This document shows positions 7,944 to 15,984 of a stretch of DNA of 64,000 nucleotides, one piece after another. The notes below the pieces were generated by a model, which worked only from the letters and a program-made list of their open reading frames with translations, was not told where the DNA came from and searched no databases. This stretch comes from Akkermansiaceae bacterium (GTDB taxonomy: Bacteria > Verrucomicrobiota > Verrucomicrobiia > Verrucomicrobiales > Akkermansiaceae), in NCBI GenBank assembly GCA_024233115.1, contig JACKQB010000002.1:682001-746000 (forward strand), in the 5' to 3' direction. Position 1 is the stretch's first letter. The number at the start of each line of letters is the position of its first letter. The position numbers were made by a program, and so were the translations under genes.

Positions 7944-8308
7944 ATTTTCCGCCAGTTGGGATCGAGTTCCACTGGGGTGCCATGGTCGTCCACGCGGACG
8001 GTTTTCATATTGCCTCTTGCGACTGGAGTTCCGTTAGAATTCATGGAAAACGACCACTGCACGGAACTTCGGCCGGTTTTCACCGGGGAAATAGTGACGT
8101 CCACGGTGTCGCCTACCTTTACCGGGGCGAGGTAGTCGCAATCGACATGCACCCGCGGCCAGCCACCGCCGGAGAGGAGCGGGATACCTGCTTTTTCCAG
8201 CAAATCATGTTCCGCCTCCTCGGCATAACAAAGGAGGCGGGAAAAATGCACCACCCCCGCCGCATCGGTATCGGCGAACTGAACGCGGCGTTTGTAGCTG
8301 TGCTCCAT
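7925..8308 (-). CDS. Hotdog-fold acyl-CoA/ACP thioesterase (YbgC/4HBT family)
   Basis: This cytoplasmic enzyme, 127 residues, has the single hotdog domain of the 4-hydroxybenzoyl-CoA thioesterase family. The active-site stretch is VQFADTDAAGVVHFSRLLCYAEEAEHDLL with the presumptive catalytic Asp15. This form also occurs in DHNA-CoA thioesterases (MenI), so a menaquinone role is possible. The ATG overlaps the fabF stop by one base (TAATG), which points to translational coupling with the ketosynthase. Together they suggest trimming or release of acyl-thioesters made by or near FabF. The C-terminal residues are encoded by a tandem repeat and may be recently altered. Confidence 0.85.
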   Translation of the reverse strand: MEHSYKRRVQFADTDAAGVVHFSRLLCYAEEAEHDLLEKAGIPLLSGGGWPRVHVDCDYLAPVKVGDTVDVTISPVKTGRSSVQWSFSMNSNGTPVARGNMKTVRVDDHGTPVELDPNWRKILTPDP

Positions 8309-9555
8309 TAGTCGATCTCGCGCACCAGCACGGAAGCATTGTGGCCACCAAAGCCGAAGGAGTTACTGAGCGCCGCCTTGACTTTCACCTCGCGGGCAAC
8401 GTTCGGTGTGTAGTCGAGGTCGCATTCGGGATCCTGGTTTTCCAGGTTGATGGTTGGAGGTATCACGTTGTCCTTGATCGCCATGAGGCAAGCGGCAAGT
8501 TCCACCCCTCCTGCGGCACCGAGCAAGTGACCGGTCATGGATTTGGTGGAGCTGACGATCAGTCCGTCCTTGGCGTGGTTGCCGAAGCTCTTTTTAATCG
8601 CCTTGGATTCACAGATGTCTCCCAGAGGAGTGGATGTTCCGTGGGCGTTTACGTAGGTGACTTCTTCAGGATTCATCTTGGCATGATGTAGCGCCATGTC
8701 CATGCAGCGAGCAGCTCCCAAGCCCTCGGGGTGAGGTGACGTCATGTGATAGGCGTCGCCGCTGATACCGTATCCGGCAAGTTCAGCATAGATGGTAGCA
8801 CCACGCTTTTTCGCATGTTCGTATTCCTCGATCACAACCACACCAGCACCTTCACCCATGACAAACCCGTCACGACCCGTATCAAACGGACGGGATGCAC
8901 GCTCTGGCTCGTCGTTGCGTGTGCTGAGTGCCTTCATGTTACTGAACCCAGCCAGGCCCATGGGCAGGATACTGGCCTCGGCACCACCACAGACAAAGGC
9001 ATCGGCATCACCGAACTTGATCATCCTCCAGGCTTCCCCGATGTTGTGGTTGGCGGTGGCACAGGCGGTGACGATCACCATGTTGGGTCCACCAAAACCG
9101 TATTCCATCGAAAGAATACCGCTGGCGATGTTGGAAATCATCATCGGTATCACAAAGGGAGAAACGCGGGAGGCTCCGCGTGTAAGAAGTTTTTCATGCT
9201 CGGTTTCGAGTGTGCCGAGACCGCCGATACCACTACCGAGCATCACGCCAACGCGATCGCGGTTGATGCCTTCGTCATCGAGCTTGGCGTCATTGACCGC
9301 CATCTTGGATGCCGCGATAGCAAACTGGGCATATCGATCGCAGCGGCGGGCGTCTTTGGGGTTGTTAAACCATGGCGCAGGGTCAAAGCCCCTGACTTCA
9401 CCGGCAATTTTCGATGCATACGGCTCTGGATCAGTCAATGTGATCGGCCCAATACCGCTTTTACCTGCTTTGAGACCATCCCAGGTACTCTGCAAATCAT
9501 TTCCAAGAGGACTGAGAACCCCGATACCTGTGATGACAACTCTACGATCGTACAT
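8308..9555 (-). CDS. fabF: Beta-ketoacyl-ACP synthase II (FabF-type)
   Basis: This protein is 415 residues from the ATG at 9555 (MYDRRVVITGIGVLSPLG). A TTG start further upstream would add 19 residues of no family resemblance. The catalytic triad is intact: Cys165 in VTACATANHNIG, His305 in NAHGTSTPLGD, and His343 in MTGHLLGAAGG. The C-terminal NSFGFGGHNAS is the usual FabF ending. It condenses malonyl-ACP with acyl-ACP in fatty-acid elongation. acpP, which often precedes fabF, is absent; the upstream neighbours are a zinc-ribbon membrane protein and a TonB/ExbBD-like module. The downstream thioesterase is coupled. Confidence 0.93.
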   Translation of the reverse strand: MYDRRVVITGIGVLSPLGNDLQSTWDGLKAGKSGIGPITLTDPEPYASKIAGEVRGFDPAPWFNNPKDARRCDRYAQFAIAASKMAVNDAKLDDEGINRDRVGVMLGSGIGGLGTLETEHEKLLTRGASRVSPFVIPMMISNIASGILSMEYGFGGPNMVIVTACATANHNIGEAWRMIKFGDADAFVCGGAEASILPMGLAGFSNMKALSTRNDEPERASRPFDTGRDGFVMGEGAGVVVIEEYEHAKKRGATIYAELAGYGISGDAYHMTSPHPEGLGAARCMDMALHHAKMNPEEVTYVNAHGTSTPLGDICESKAIKKSFGNHAKDGLIVSSTKSMTGHLLGAAGGVELAACLMAIKDNVIPPTINLENQDPECDLDYTPNVAREVKVKAALSNSFGFGGHNASVLVREID

Positions 9556-9677
9556 ATGTTTATAATGTGGATTGAACCCGCATGATCCCGACTGCCACCG
9601 ATGTGACAGCACCGTCGCGCGATGCGCGCATTATCCAGTAGATCGGCATGAGTGCAAGCCTCGATAACGACTGTACC

Positions 9678-9920
9678 TCACCCGAGTCGGCGGGAATCTC
9701 CACGGTCGTTGGCCCGACCGCACTCAGGGCACTCGGGGGAACGGTCCCTGCTGCGGTCCTGATACACATGGCCACAGGCGCGACAGCGCATGATCTGTAA
9801 CTGCCTTGCACGGATGGTGGATCTTCGTTTGAGCGCGGCACCCAGCGAATAAAACCCAATGATCAGCATGGCGACACCAACCACCCAGAGGAAAAATTCT
9901 TCCAACGTTAGCTCAATCAT
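9678..9920 (-). CDS. Small membrane protein with C-terminal zinc ribbon
   Basis: This 80-residue protein has one membrane helix at about 10-28 (LWVVGVAMLIIGFYSLGAAL), a basic linker, and a Cys4 zinc ribbon: CRAC (about 46-49) and CPEC (about 64-67). The ATG overlaps the stop of the preceding TonB-like gene by four bases (ATGA), so it is translated with that operon. The role is unknown. A membrane-tethered zinc ribbon of this size could be an assembly or regulatory partner of the ExbBD complex, which is inference from position. Confidence 0.7.
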   Translation of the reverse strand: MIELTLEEFFLWVVGVAMLIIGFYSLGAALKRRSTIRARQLQIMRCRACGHVYQDRSRDRSPECPECGRANDRGDSRRLG

Positions 9921-10741
9921 TCCCTGCTTGCTTCGATTTGGAGTTCAAGTTGTCCACCACCCGGCAGTCTGCCTGCTGACTCGGCCGGTTTGAATGACTG
10001 GGTGCGGATCCAGGCGGCGAGGTTTTTGTGTCGGTCCGTGACCTGCGGGGCATCGGCTGTTCCACCGAGTAGAGGAATGCAACTGGTCACAAAGCCCTTG
10101 GCATCCAAGCGGATTTGAAAGCGGAACGTCTGCCCGAGCCAGTTGTCGGCGACTAGGTCCAAGGGGAGTGGCACCTCGTCCTGAATAATCCTGTTTTTCA
10201 GGGTGCCGATGGCAATCAGCTTGGCGCGAACAAAAAGGTCCCCCCGCAACTCCGCCCCATGGGCCAATCCAGCCTGACGCCACGGGTCCGCCACCCGTCC
10301 CAACAGGCCATGATGAGGTTCGATGATAGTTGGCAATCCACGGGCGACCTGCTCCTCGGGCAATGGATTCAGGGCTGCATCGTAGTTCCAGATTTTCCCG
10401 AGGAGATGGTTTTTAGCATGGTCGATACGGGTCATTATTTCCGGATCATAAACAGGATCCCAACGCACAGGAAAGGGTGAGCGCTCTTCGACCTGCAGCA
10501 TCAGTGACTGGCAGTTCGGGTCGTCCTCGGTCAGCATGATCACGAGCCCTTCCCTTTTGGAAAGCAAGGGCGGCTTGATTTCATCAATCTTGATGGCGTA
10601 GACAGTGAATGCAAAAAAGCCCACCGCTACCATGAGCGCGATGATTTTTCCAAGGTGGTGTTTTCTAGAGCCACGCCACAGGAAGATCAGGCCCGCCTCG
10701 CGATCCCTTTTCTGCCTTTTCTTACGTAAGAAATACATCAT
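9917..10741 (-). CDS. TonB-like single-pass periplasmic protein encoded with ExbBD
   Basis: This 274-residue protein has a short, strongly basic cytoplasmic N-terminus (about 1-30), one membrane helix (about 31-52, GKIIALMVAVGFFAFTVYAI), and an extracytoplasmic remainder. The C-terminal 75 residues (QIRLDAKGFVTSCIPLLGG … FKPAESAGRLPGGGQLELQIE) have the look of a TonB_C or TonB-like energy-transducer fold, where a new-residue-then-percentage pattern is common. There is no Pro-rich stretch typical of classical TonB. It lies 67 bp after exbD and overlaps the zinc-ribbon gene, which supports a TonB role. Identification rests on topology and context rather than on a strong motif. Confidence 0.6.
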   Translation of the reverse strand: MMYFLRKKRQKRDREAGLIFLWRGSRKHHLGKIIALMVAVGFFAFTVYAIKIDEIKPPLLSKREGLVIMLTEDDPNCQSLMLQVEERSPFPVRWDPVYDPEIMTRIDHAKNHLLGKIWNYDAALNPLPEEQVARGLPTIIEPHHGLLGRVADPWRQAGLAHGAELRGDLFVRAKLIAIGTLKNRIIQDEVPLPLDLVADNWLGQTFRFQIRLDAKGFVTSCIPLLGGTADAPQVTDRHKNLAAWIRTQSFKPAESAGRLPGGGQLELQIEASRE

Positions 10742-10808
10742 ACCCTGTGTTGTGATGCTGTGAAAACCTGTACCCGAAGAACCCGTCCATCAAGTCCGGC
10801 CAGCAATG

Positions 10809-11246
10809 TCACCTGTCGTCCTTTCCGATCGGCCTCCCAACCAAACCACAATTCAATCCCAGTTTCAGAATTCTATTCATCACCTCTTTCTCCACGCCGC
10901 TGGGAACAGAGACATCCGAGCGGAGTACCGCAGTGGTGATGGTGTCCCCCCCTTCCTCACTGCGTAGTTTGTGTATTTCCGCTTCCAGGTTCTCCATCGG
11001 CACGAGGTTTTTATTGATCCACATGGGGGTTCCCGCGTCATCACGGCTGGCCCCCAGGGTCACTACCACGGGATTGTCCATCTGCTCGTAGCGCCATGGA
11101 GACTCGTGCACCTGCACGTCGATTCCTGTTTGCTGGACAAACGACGGCCCTAACAAGGGGAACACCAGAATGAGGGCGATGATGTCGAGTCCGGGAATTG
11201 TGTGGAGGAAACCCGGGGTCGACGGCAATGTCATCTCGAGTTTCAT
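10809..11246 (-). CDS. ExbD/TolR-family proton-channel subunit
   Basis: This 145-residue protein has one N-terminal membrane helix (about 18-36) carrying the conserved proton-path aspartate, Asp21 in PGLDIIALILVF. The remainder is a periplasmic alpha/beta domain (WINKNLVPMENLEAEIHKLRSE, TTAVLRSDVSVPSGVEKEVMNRI, LKLGLNCGLVG), which matches ExbD/TolR. The start overlaps the exbB stop by four bases (ATGA), as is usual. With ExbB it should use proton-motive force to move a TonB-like protein, here probably the product of 9917-10741. No TonB-dependent receptor is in the window, so the transported ligand is unknown. Confidence 0.88.
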   Translation of the reverse strand: MKLEMTLPSTPGFLHTIPGLDIIALILVFPLLGPSFVQQTGIDVQVHESPWRYEQMDNPVVVTLGASRDDAGTPMWINKNLVPMENLEAEIHKLRSEEGGDTITTAVLRSDVSVPSGVEKEVMNRILKLGLNCGLVGRPIGKDDR

Positions 11247-11926
11247 TTCTTACCCGTTTTCTTGTTGTGCGCGGAAATCTCTTCGGCCTCTTTACGGAAC
11301 GAAACGATTTCAGCCTGTTCCCGGGCATCGCAGACAATGTTGACCATTTCGATGCCAGCACGTTCAATGCGATGCACCATACGCTTCACCCTTCCGTAAA
11401 AGAACAGGTAGAAAAGGTAAACCGGCACGGCGATGGCAAGGCCCAGCCCCGTCGTGATGAGGCTTTCGTACACCCCTCCGGACATTTCCGCCGGCGAGGC
11501 AAAGCCTTTTTCCTCACTCACCGCCATAAAGGTTTTTACCAGTCCGCTAACCGTTCCCAACATTCCCACCAAGGGGGCGACGAGAGCCACACCGTAGATG
11601 GCCCGGAGGTTGCGTTCCATCCTGGGGACTTCCAACTGACCCGCTTCCTGGGCGACATCCCGCAGGTCACGCCGGGGCAGGTTCTTTCTCATCAGCACCG
11701 CATGGGCAACGCGGGCGGTGGGACCGGGCGCGCGCGCGGCCTCGTGAAGGGCTTCGGCAAATGCGCCTTTACGCACATGGTTTGCCAAGCCCAGCAGCAG
11801 GTCACCCACATTGATTTTTACTTTCTGGAAGAAGAAAATCCTCTCCAAAATCAACAGCATACTTACAAACGCCAGCAGTGCCAGCACGTAGGCAAATGGT
11901 CCTCCTTGTCCAATGAATTGTAACAT
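11243..11926 (-). CDS. ExbB/TolQ/MotA-family proton-channel protein
   Basis: This 227-residue protein has three membrane helices, at about 12-30, 112-132 and 156-176. The middle part has the family signature LRAIYGVALVAPLVGMLGTVSGLVKTF, followed by GGVYESLITTGLGLAIAVPVYLFY, the two helices that line the proton path. It is the first gene of an apparent six-gene run on the minus strand (ExbB, ExbD, TonB-like, zinc ribbon, FabF, thioesterase). The gap of about 180 bp to the upstream transporter gene on the same strand probably holds its promoter. Confidence 0.92.
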   Translation of the reverse strand: MLQFIGQGGPFAYVLALLAFVSMLLILERIFFFQKVKINVGDLLLGLANHVRKGAFAEALHEAARAPGPTARVAHAVLMRKNLPRRDLRDVAQEAGQLEVPRMERNLRAIYGVALVAPLVGMLGTVSGLVKTFMAVSEEKGFASPAEMSGGVYESLITTGLGLAIAVPVYLFYLFFYGRVKRMVHRIERAGIEMVNIVCDAREQAEIVSFRKEAEEISAHNKKTGKK

Positions 11927-12106
11927 CGCGCCCCATATTACTACGCTTCAGCAATAATTCCAATTTCCAAATACGTGAAAACGCACTTCGTTTGACAAAT
12001 GATGGCCAGGCTGCCCCCCCGCTCGAGGCTCCTGCATGCTGTGATTTACTTGGACCCGAACCAGCACAGGTTGAAGCGGGGCATTCCGTCCAGGCTCCCG
12101 GCGCAG

Positions 12107-13879
12107 CTAGAACGGCCAGATGAACGGGATGATGGTGCAGGCGATAACGCCGATCAGGATATTGAGCGGCAAACCGAAATAGACAAAATCACGGTAAGTA
12201 TACCCCCCGGGGCCATAAACCAGCAGGTTGGTCTGGTAGCCCATCGGTGTTGCCATCGCTGTAGAGGCAGCAAAGGCGACCGCCATGATAAAGGGCTTGC
12301 CGTCGACCCCGAGCTGGGTTGCCAGCAAGATCCCCAAAGGCGTGCAGAGTACGGCCGCTGGCTTGTTGAGTATCAACAGACTCAGTGCGGCCGTCATAAA
12401 GTAGAAGATCCACAACGTCGGGCCAGCCCCCATTTTACCCACGGTCCCCACCAGGGAGTCAGCGGCGATGTCGAGGGCTCCGGTTTTACCCATGGCATTG
12501 CCCAGGGCGATCATTCCGGCAATAAGGATCAACACGGGCCAATCGATCGACCGATAGGCGTCGCGTGGCGTCAGCACTTTGGTTAAAACCAGAATCGCCG
12601 CCCCGGTGAGCGCCAGCACACTGATCGGGAACAGACCAAAGGCAGCCAGCCCGACAATGGCGAGTATGACCCCCAGTGCCACGGGAGCCTTGTGCCGCTC
12701 GATCACCCGGTCATGTGCTCCTTCGAGCAGGATGAATTCGTGATGTTTACGGAGTTCGGCCAGCGCACTCATCGTTCCTCTCACGAGCAGAATATCCCCC
12801 ATTCTGAGTTCCAAATCGGTGATATCGCGCTGGTGGTGGCGACCGCGCCGCTGCAAGGCAAATACCGAGACATCGTATTCCTCGCGAAACCTGATCTCCC
12901 GGGCCGTCTGACCGATCAGTCGGGAATCAGGCGCGATCATCAATTCAAAGACCGTCATTTCAACGCGTTTCACTTCAGCATCACCCTCCTTCTCATCCGT
13001 CGAGATGCTGATCTCGTGCTTGCGCTCCAACTCAAGTATTTTGTTCAGGTCACCGCGGATGAGGAGAATGTCACCGATTTCCAGCACGGTGGTTTTATTC
13101 ATCCGCTGGATTCGCTCCCCCCGGATCAGCTCGGCCACCCGCACACTGGCGTTGGCCAGGGGGGTATCCTCCAGACGGCAGCCCACCATGTGGGACTCCG
13201 CGCCGATTCTCACCTGGGTGATGTATTCCTTGGCGTCCTCGGCGGTAAGAGTCGATGCAATGGTGGTCCTCGTCGGCAGCAATCGTTGGGAAAACAGGAT
13301 GAGGTAGAGCATTCCGACCACCACAATCACACCGCCCAGCACGGTAAATTCAAACATCCCGATCTCGCCGTAACCAGCATCCGCAGACAGGGAGGACACC
13401 AGGATGTTCGATGAAGTTCCAATCAAGGTCGCACTGCCCCCTAACATCGAAGCAAAGGAAATCGGCATCAGGAATTTCGAGGGGCTCTGCCCTAACCGGT
13501 TGCAAACCGTCAACACAGCCGGAATAAACACCACCACCACGGGTGTGTTGTTGATAAAAGCCGACATGAAACAGACAGCAAACAACGAGAGCACGAGGAA
13601 TCGTAGTGGACTGCCTTTGGACCACTCCGTGAGTTTCCCTCCCAACGCCGCCACCAGCCCGCTTCGCATCAGTGCCGCACTAAGCACAAACATCGCGGCT
13701 ATCGTTACCAGTGCCTGATTGCTAAAACCTATCAGCAACTCCTTTGGCTTCAGGATACCCAGCAACCCCAACACGGAGATGATCAGCATCCCCACGATGT
13801 CCGTCCTCACCCGATCCGTCACAAACAGAACTACCGCGGCAACCAGAATGATGTAAACGGCAATAACTTCCCAATCCAT
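12107..13879 (-). CDS. SLC13/DASS-type transporter with two TrkA-C (RCK_C) domains
   Basis: This protein is 590 residues from the ATG at 13879 (MDWEVIAVYIILVAAVVLF). Two blocks of membrane helices (about 5-200 and 400-590) flank a soluble centre with two TrkA-C-like domains (about 210-290 and 305-385; each ends GDILL[IV]RG). SLC13 signatures are FINNTPVVVVFIPAVL and, in the second half, a matching NKPAAVLCTPLGILLA, that is, two inverted-topology repeats with SNN/T-type helical hairpins. This is the SAC1/YfbS-like layout in which regulatory RCK_C domains may bind a ligand. Substrates in the family are sulfate, phosphate or dicarboxylates, and the sequence does not decide between them. Confidence 0.9.
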   Translation of the reverse strand: MDWEVIAVYIILVAAVVLFVTDRVRTDIVGMLIISVLGLLGILKPKELLIGFSNQALVTIAAMFVLSAALMRSGLVAALGGKLTEWSKGSPLRFLVLSLFAVCFMSAFINNTPVVVVFIPAVLTVCNRLGQSPSKFLMPISFASMLGGSATLIGTSSNILVSSLSADAGYGEIGMFEFTVLGGVIVVVGMLYLILFSQRLLPTRTTIASTLTAEDAKEYITQVRIGAESHMVGCRLEDTPLANASVRVAELIRGERIQRMNKTTVLEIGDILLIRGDLNKILELERKHEISISTDEKEGDAEVKRVEMTVFELMIAPDSRLIGQTAREIRFREEYDVSVFALQRRGRHHQRDITDLELRMGDILLVRGTMSALAELRKHHEFILLEGAHDRVIERHKAPVALGVILAIVGLAAFGLFPISVLALTGAAILVLTKVLTPRDAYRSIDWPVLILIAGMIALGNAMGKTGALDIAADSLVGTVGKMGAGPTLWIFYFMTAALSLLILNKPAAVLCTPLGILLATQLGVDGKPFIMAVAFAASTAMATPMGYQTNLLVYGPGGYTYRDFVYFGLPLNILIGVIACTIIPFIWPF

Positions 13880-14015
13880 AATAATGAGGGCCTGAGTCTC
13901 ACCCTCCCACCGAATCCGTGTCAATCCTCAATTCCGCCCCCATCCGTCCACACCGACACCCCGTTTCACGCCTCGCATCCGATGAGCAGCTGACTGCGTA
14001 TTACCCTCGGCCGTC

Positions 14016-15077
14016 TCAATCATCTTCCCGCCTCGCAATCCCCTTGAGAAGTCGGCCAAAAATATCCGCGCCGGTGACAATGCGCTTTTGCTCATCTGTC
14101 CAGTAGATGACCACATCGCGGTCGACTACGTGGTCGTGCTGATCAGTGGCCTCGACCACAAACTCGCCTAACACTTCGTCAAGCGTTGTTTTTTCATCGG
14201 TGACAACGACCGGGCGATGGCAGAAATCGTAGATATCCACCTCCGGTGCCAAGGCGCTATCGGAGGCTTGCTCCCTGGCATAAAGGCTCGATAAATACTC
14301 CGTGGTATTGACCACGAGTTGGGGTTTGCCACGCTCACCAACAATCACCGCCCACAGGCTGGGATGCTTGGTGAGGGATTTCACCAACGCGCGACCTTCG
14401 TCGGTGTCCGGGTTAGGCAGGATCGGAAGATCCAAGTTCACCGGCGAGGTGAAGATCGTTTCAGGGTTGATCTCGCTGCCTTCACTCACGACAAAGCGGT
14501 CGTCCAGATCGAGGAAGTTCAGCGCCCCCCTGCCCTCGTTGGCGCTGATTTCCGAACTGTGCTCTGTGATGTGTTTTTCCAGGATGATCTCAATGTCCCG
14601 CTCGCGGTAAAACGTCGGCCCCTCGGGACCAATCCACCCGTCAAGGATCAGGGAACATGGTTTGGCGACGGGAAACAGAAGCAGTTCGTAGAACCGCATC
14701 AGCGGAGAGAGCCGGGCACCCACTTTCAAGGCGTGTCGTGAGAAATAGGCCTGAGGCATGATTTCCCCAAAAAAGGTAATCCCCACCGTCGAGAAAACAA
14801 ACCCTCCAATCCAGCCGCCCATCCCGGCAAATACCGATTCACTCAGCAAAGCTAACAGAACGTTCACACTGACGTTACCCCAGAGGATCGTACAGAGCAG
14901 TAAGTTCGAGTCCTTGCGCAGGTTGAGAATCCTGAGCGCTGACGCATTCCCTTTCTCCACCTCCGCTTCCAGCCGCATCCGCCCCAGTGAGAAAAAAGCA
15001 AGGTTCGAGCCCGAGAACATGGCCGATTGGGACAGGCAGGCGACGATGCCCAACCAAGTTAGTATTTCCATTGTCAA
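14016..15077 (-). CDS. DUF21/CBS membrane protein (CNNM/CorC-like)
   Basis: This 353-residue protein has an N-terminal DUF21 transmembrane domain (about 1-170), starting ILTWLGIVACLSQSAMFSGSNLAFFSL and including VGITFFGEIMPQAYFSRHAL, the conserved GE-x-x-P segment. CBS-like repeats follow at about 200-350 (VVVTDEKTTLDEVLGEFVV; DVVIYWTDEQKRIVTGADIFGRLL). The N-terminal region lacks the usual S-A-x-E-T-A motif in canonical form, reading SGSNLAFFSL instead. CNNM/CorC proteins take part in Mg2+ or Na+ transport. Here I can only support the family. Confidence 0.82.
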   Translation of the reverse strand: MTMEILTWLGIVACLSQSAMFSGSNLAFFSLGRMRLEAEVEKGNASALRILNLRKDSNLLLCTILWGNVSVNVLLALLSESVFAGMGGWIGGFVFSTVGITFFGEIMPQAYFSRHALKVGARLSPLMRFYELLLFPVAKPCSLILDGWIGPEGPTFYRERDIEIILEKHITEHSSEISANEGRGALNFLDLDDRFVVSEGSEINPETIFTSPVNLDLPILPNPDTDEGRALVKSLTKHPSLWAVIVGERGKPQLVVNTTEYLSSLYAREQASDSALAPEVDIYDFCHRPVVVTDEKTTLDEVLGEFVVEATDQHDHVVDRDVVIYWTDEQKRIVTGADIFGRLLKGIARREDD

Positions 15078-15126
15078 AGTGATTTAAAAAGATAGATAGG
15101 CAATCGATACGGCTATTTCGATGCCG

Positions 15127-15414
15127 CTATTTCAGCGATTTCGCAAGCTGGCGAAGAGTATATTGCGACTCTAATGGATGACGCAATGGAAAGTCCAGAT
15201 CGATCGTATACGTATTGCGTCTCCCCTCCTTGCTCTTGGAAAGCACCCCTTCCGCCTCCAGCTCGGCGACAATGCGCAATACGGCACGCTCGGTAATCCC
15301 GATCTCAACGGCAAGATCCCTGACTCGCATCCCGGGATTGCGGACCAGACAGATAATCACGTGGGAATGATTGGTCAGAAAAGTCCAGTGGGTTTTTTTA
15401 GTCAGATCAGGCAT
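15127..15414 (-). CDS. Small winged-helix transcriptional regulator
   Basis: This protein is 95 residues from the ATG at 15414 (MPDLTKKTHWTFLTNHSHVI). A reading that begins further upstream would run through the divergent gene and is unlikely. The HTH is LAVEIGITERAVLRIVAELEAEGVLSK (about 35-61), followed by a wing GRRNTYTID. It resembles MarR/ArsR-type winged helices that respond to their own operator. The gene is divergent from the NTF2-like gene, with 70 bp between the two starts. That gap holds an 18-bp near-perfect palindrome at 15450-15467 that could be its binding site. Cysteines for metal sensing are few, so the inducer is unknown. Confidence 0.8.
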   Translation of the reverse strand: MPDLTKKTHWTFLTNHSHVIICLVRNPGMRVRDLAVEIGITERAVLRIVAELEAEGVLSKSKEGRRNTYTIDLDFPLRHPLESQYTLRQLAKSLK

Positions 15415-15449
15415 ATCTATATATGAAAATAAATACATGAATTTGTTTG

Positions 15450-15467
15450 CATGTAAACATTTACATG
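15450..15467. promoter_or_regulatory. Inverted repeat in the divergent promoter region, probable operator
   Basis: The sequence is CATGTAAA-CA-TTTACATG: perfect 8-bp arms around a 2-bp centre. It lies in the AT-rich 70-bp gap between the regulator start (15414) and the NTF2-like start (15485). An overlapping weaker dyad, ATATATAT-like, lies at about 15416-15424. Size and position suit a dimeric winged-helix repressor controlling both genes. Binding is inferred. Confidence 0.55.
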
Positions 15468-15484
15468 ATATTTCTTTCCGCGCA

Positions 15485-15907
15485 ATGAACGAGCTATCAA
15501 CACCACGCATCCAGGCTGCATGGAGAACTGTCGAAAAATGGACAGAATACCTCCATAGCGGTGATATCGACTCCATCCTGCTGCTCTTCTGTGAGAAGGA
15601 CAACGCTTTCTGGGGAACCTTCGCCAGCCACATGAGAAACACCCGGGCTGAGTTGCGCACTTATTATGACAAGTTTCTCGACTGTGAGGAGATCACATGC
15701 CGGATCTCAGAGTTTGTCGCACGGGAAATCACCACGGACATTGTCAGCTTCACCGGAATCTATGAGTTTGACATCATCAAGAAAAAGGGTGAGCCGATGA
15801 CGACCACCCTGGCACGCTTTACCTTTACCATCCGCCACGACAATATCGACAACCGCTGGATGTTTGTAGAGCACCACTCCTCGCTGATGCCCGAAAACGG
15901 GTTTTAG
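15485..15907 (+). CDS. NTF2-like (SnoaL/CaMKII-association-type) protein
   Basis: This protein is 140 residues from the ATG at 15485 (MNELSTPRIQAAWRTVEKW). It has a cone-shaped NTF2-like pattern: N-terminal helices (IQAAWRTVEKWTEYLHSGDIDSILLLFCEKDNAFWGTF), then strands ending with TLARFTFTIRHDNIDNRWMFVEHHSSLMP. The C-terminal RFTFxxRxxxxxWxxxxHHSS is the typical ending of the CaMKII-association/DUF4440 group. Such proteins bind small ligands or act as isomerase-like enzymes or subunits. It faces a winged-helix regulator and is followed by thiH after about 77 bp, but no functional tie to thiamine synthesis is evident. Confidence 0.8.
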   Translation: MNELSTPRIQAAWRTVEKWTEYLHSGDIDSILLLFCEKDNAFWGTFASHMRNTRAELRTYYDKFLDCEEITCRISEFVAREITTDIVSFTGIYEFDIIKKKGEPMTTTLARFTFTIRHDNIDNRWMFVEHHSSLMPENGF

Positions 15908-15940
15908 GGTTTATATTGCGTCATGCCCCTCTTCGCCGGC

Positions 15941-15974
15941 ATTTGGAGTTTGAAACTTGGCGCTCCAGACCTAC
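15941..15974 (+). repeat. Dispersed T/G-rich repeat, copy 2
   Basis: The first 15 bases are identical to copy 1 (ATTTGGAGTTTGAAA) and the last six (ACCTAC) also match. Like copy 1 it stands just upstream of a GTG start, that of thiH at 15985, and reading the gene further upstream would translate the repeat. Confidence 0.55.
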
Positions 15975-15984
15975 ATTGCCGCCC

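Noticed and set aside
8746..9585. Long plus-strand open frames opposite fabF
   Set aside because: fabF has all catalytic motifs on the minus strand; the opposite readings are low in hydrophobic or motif structure.
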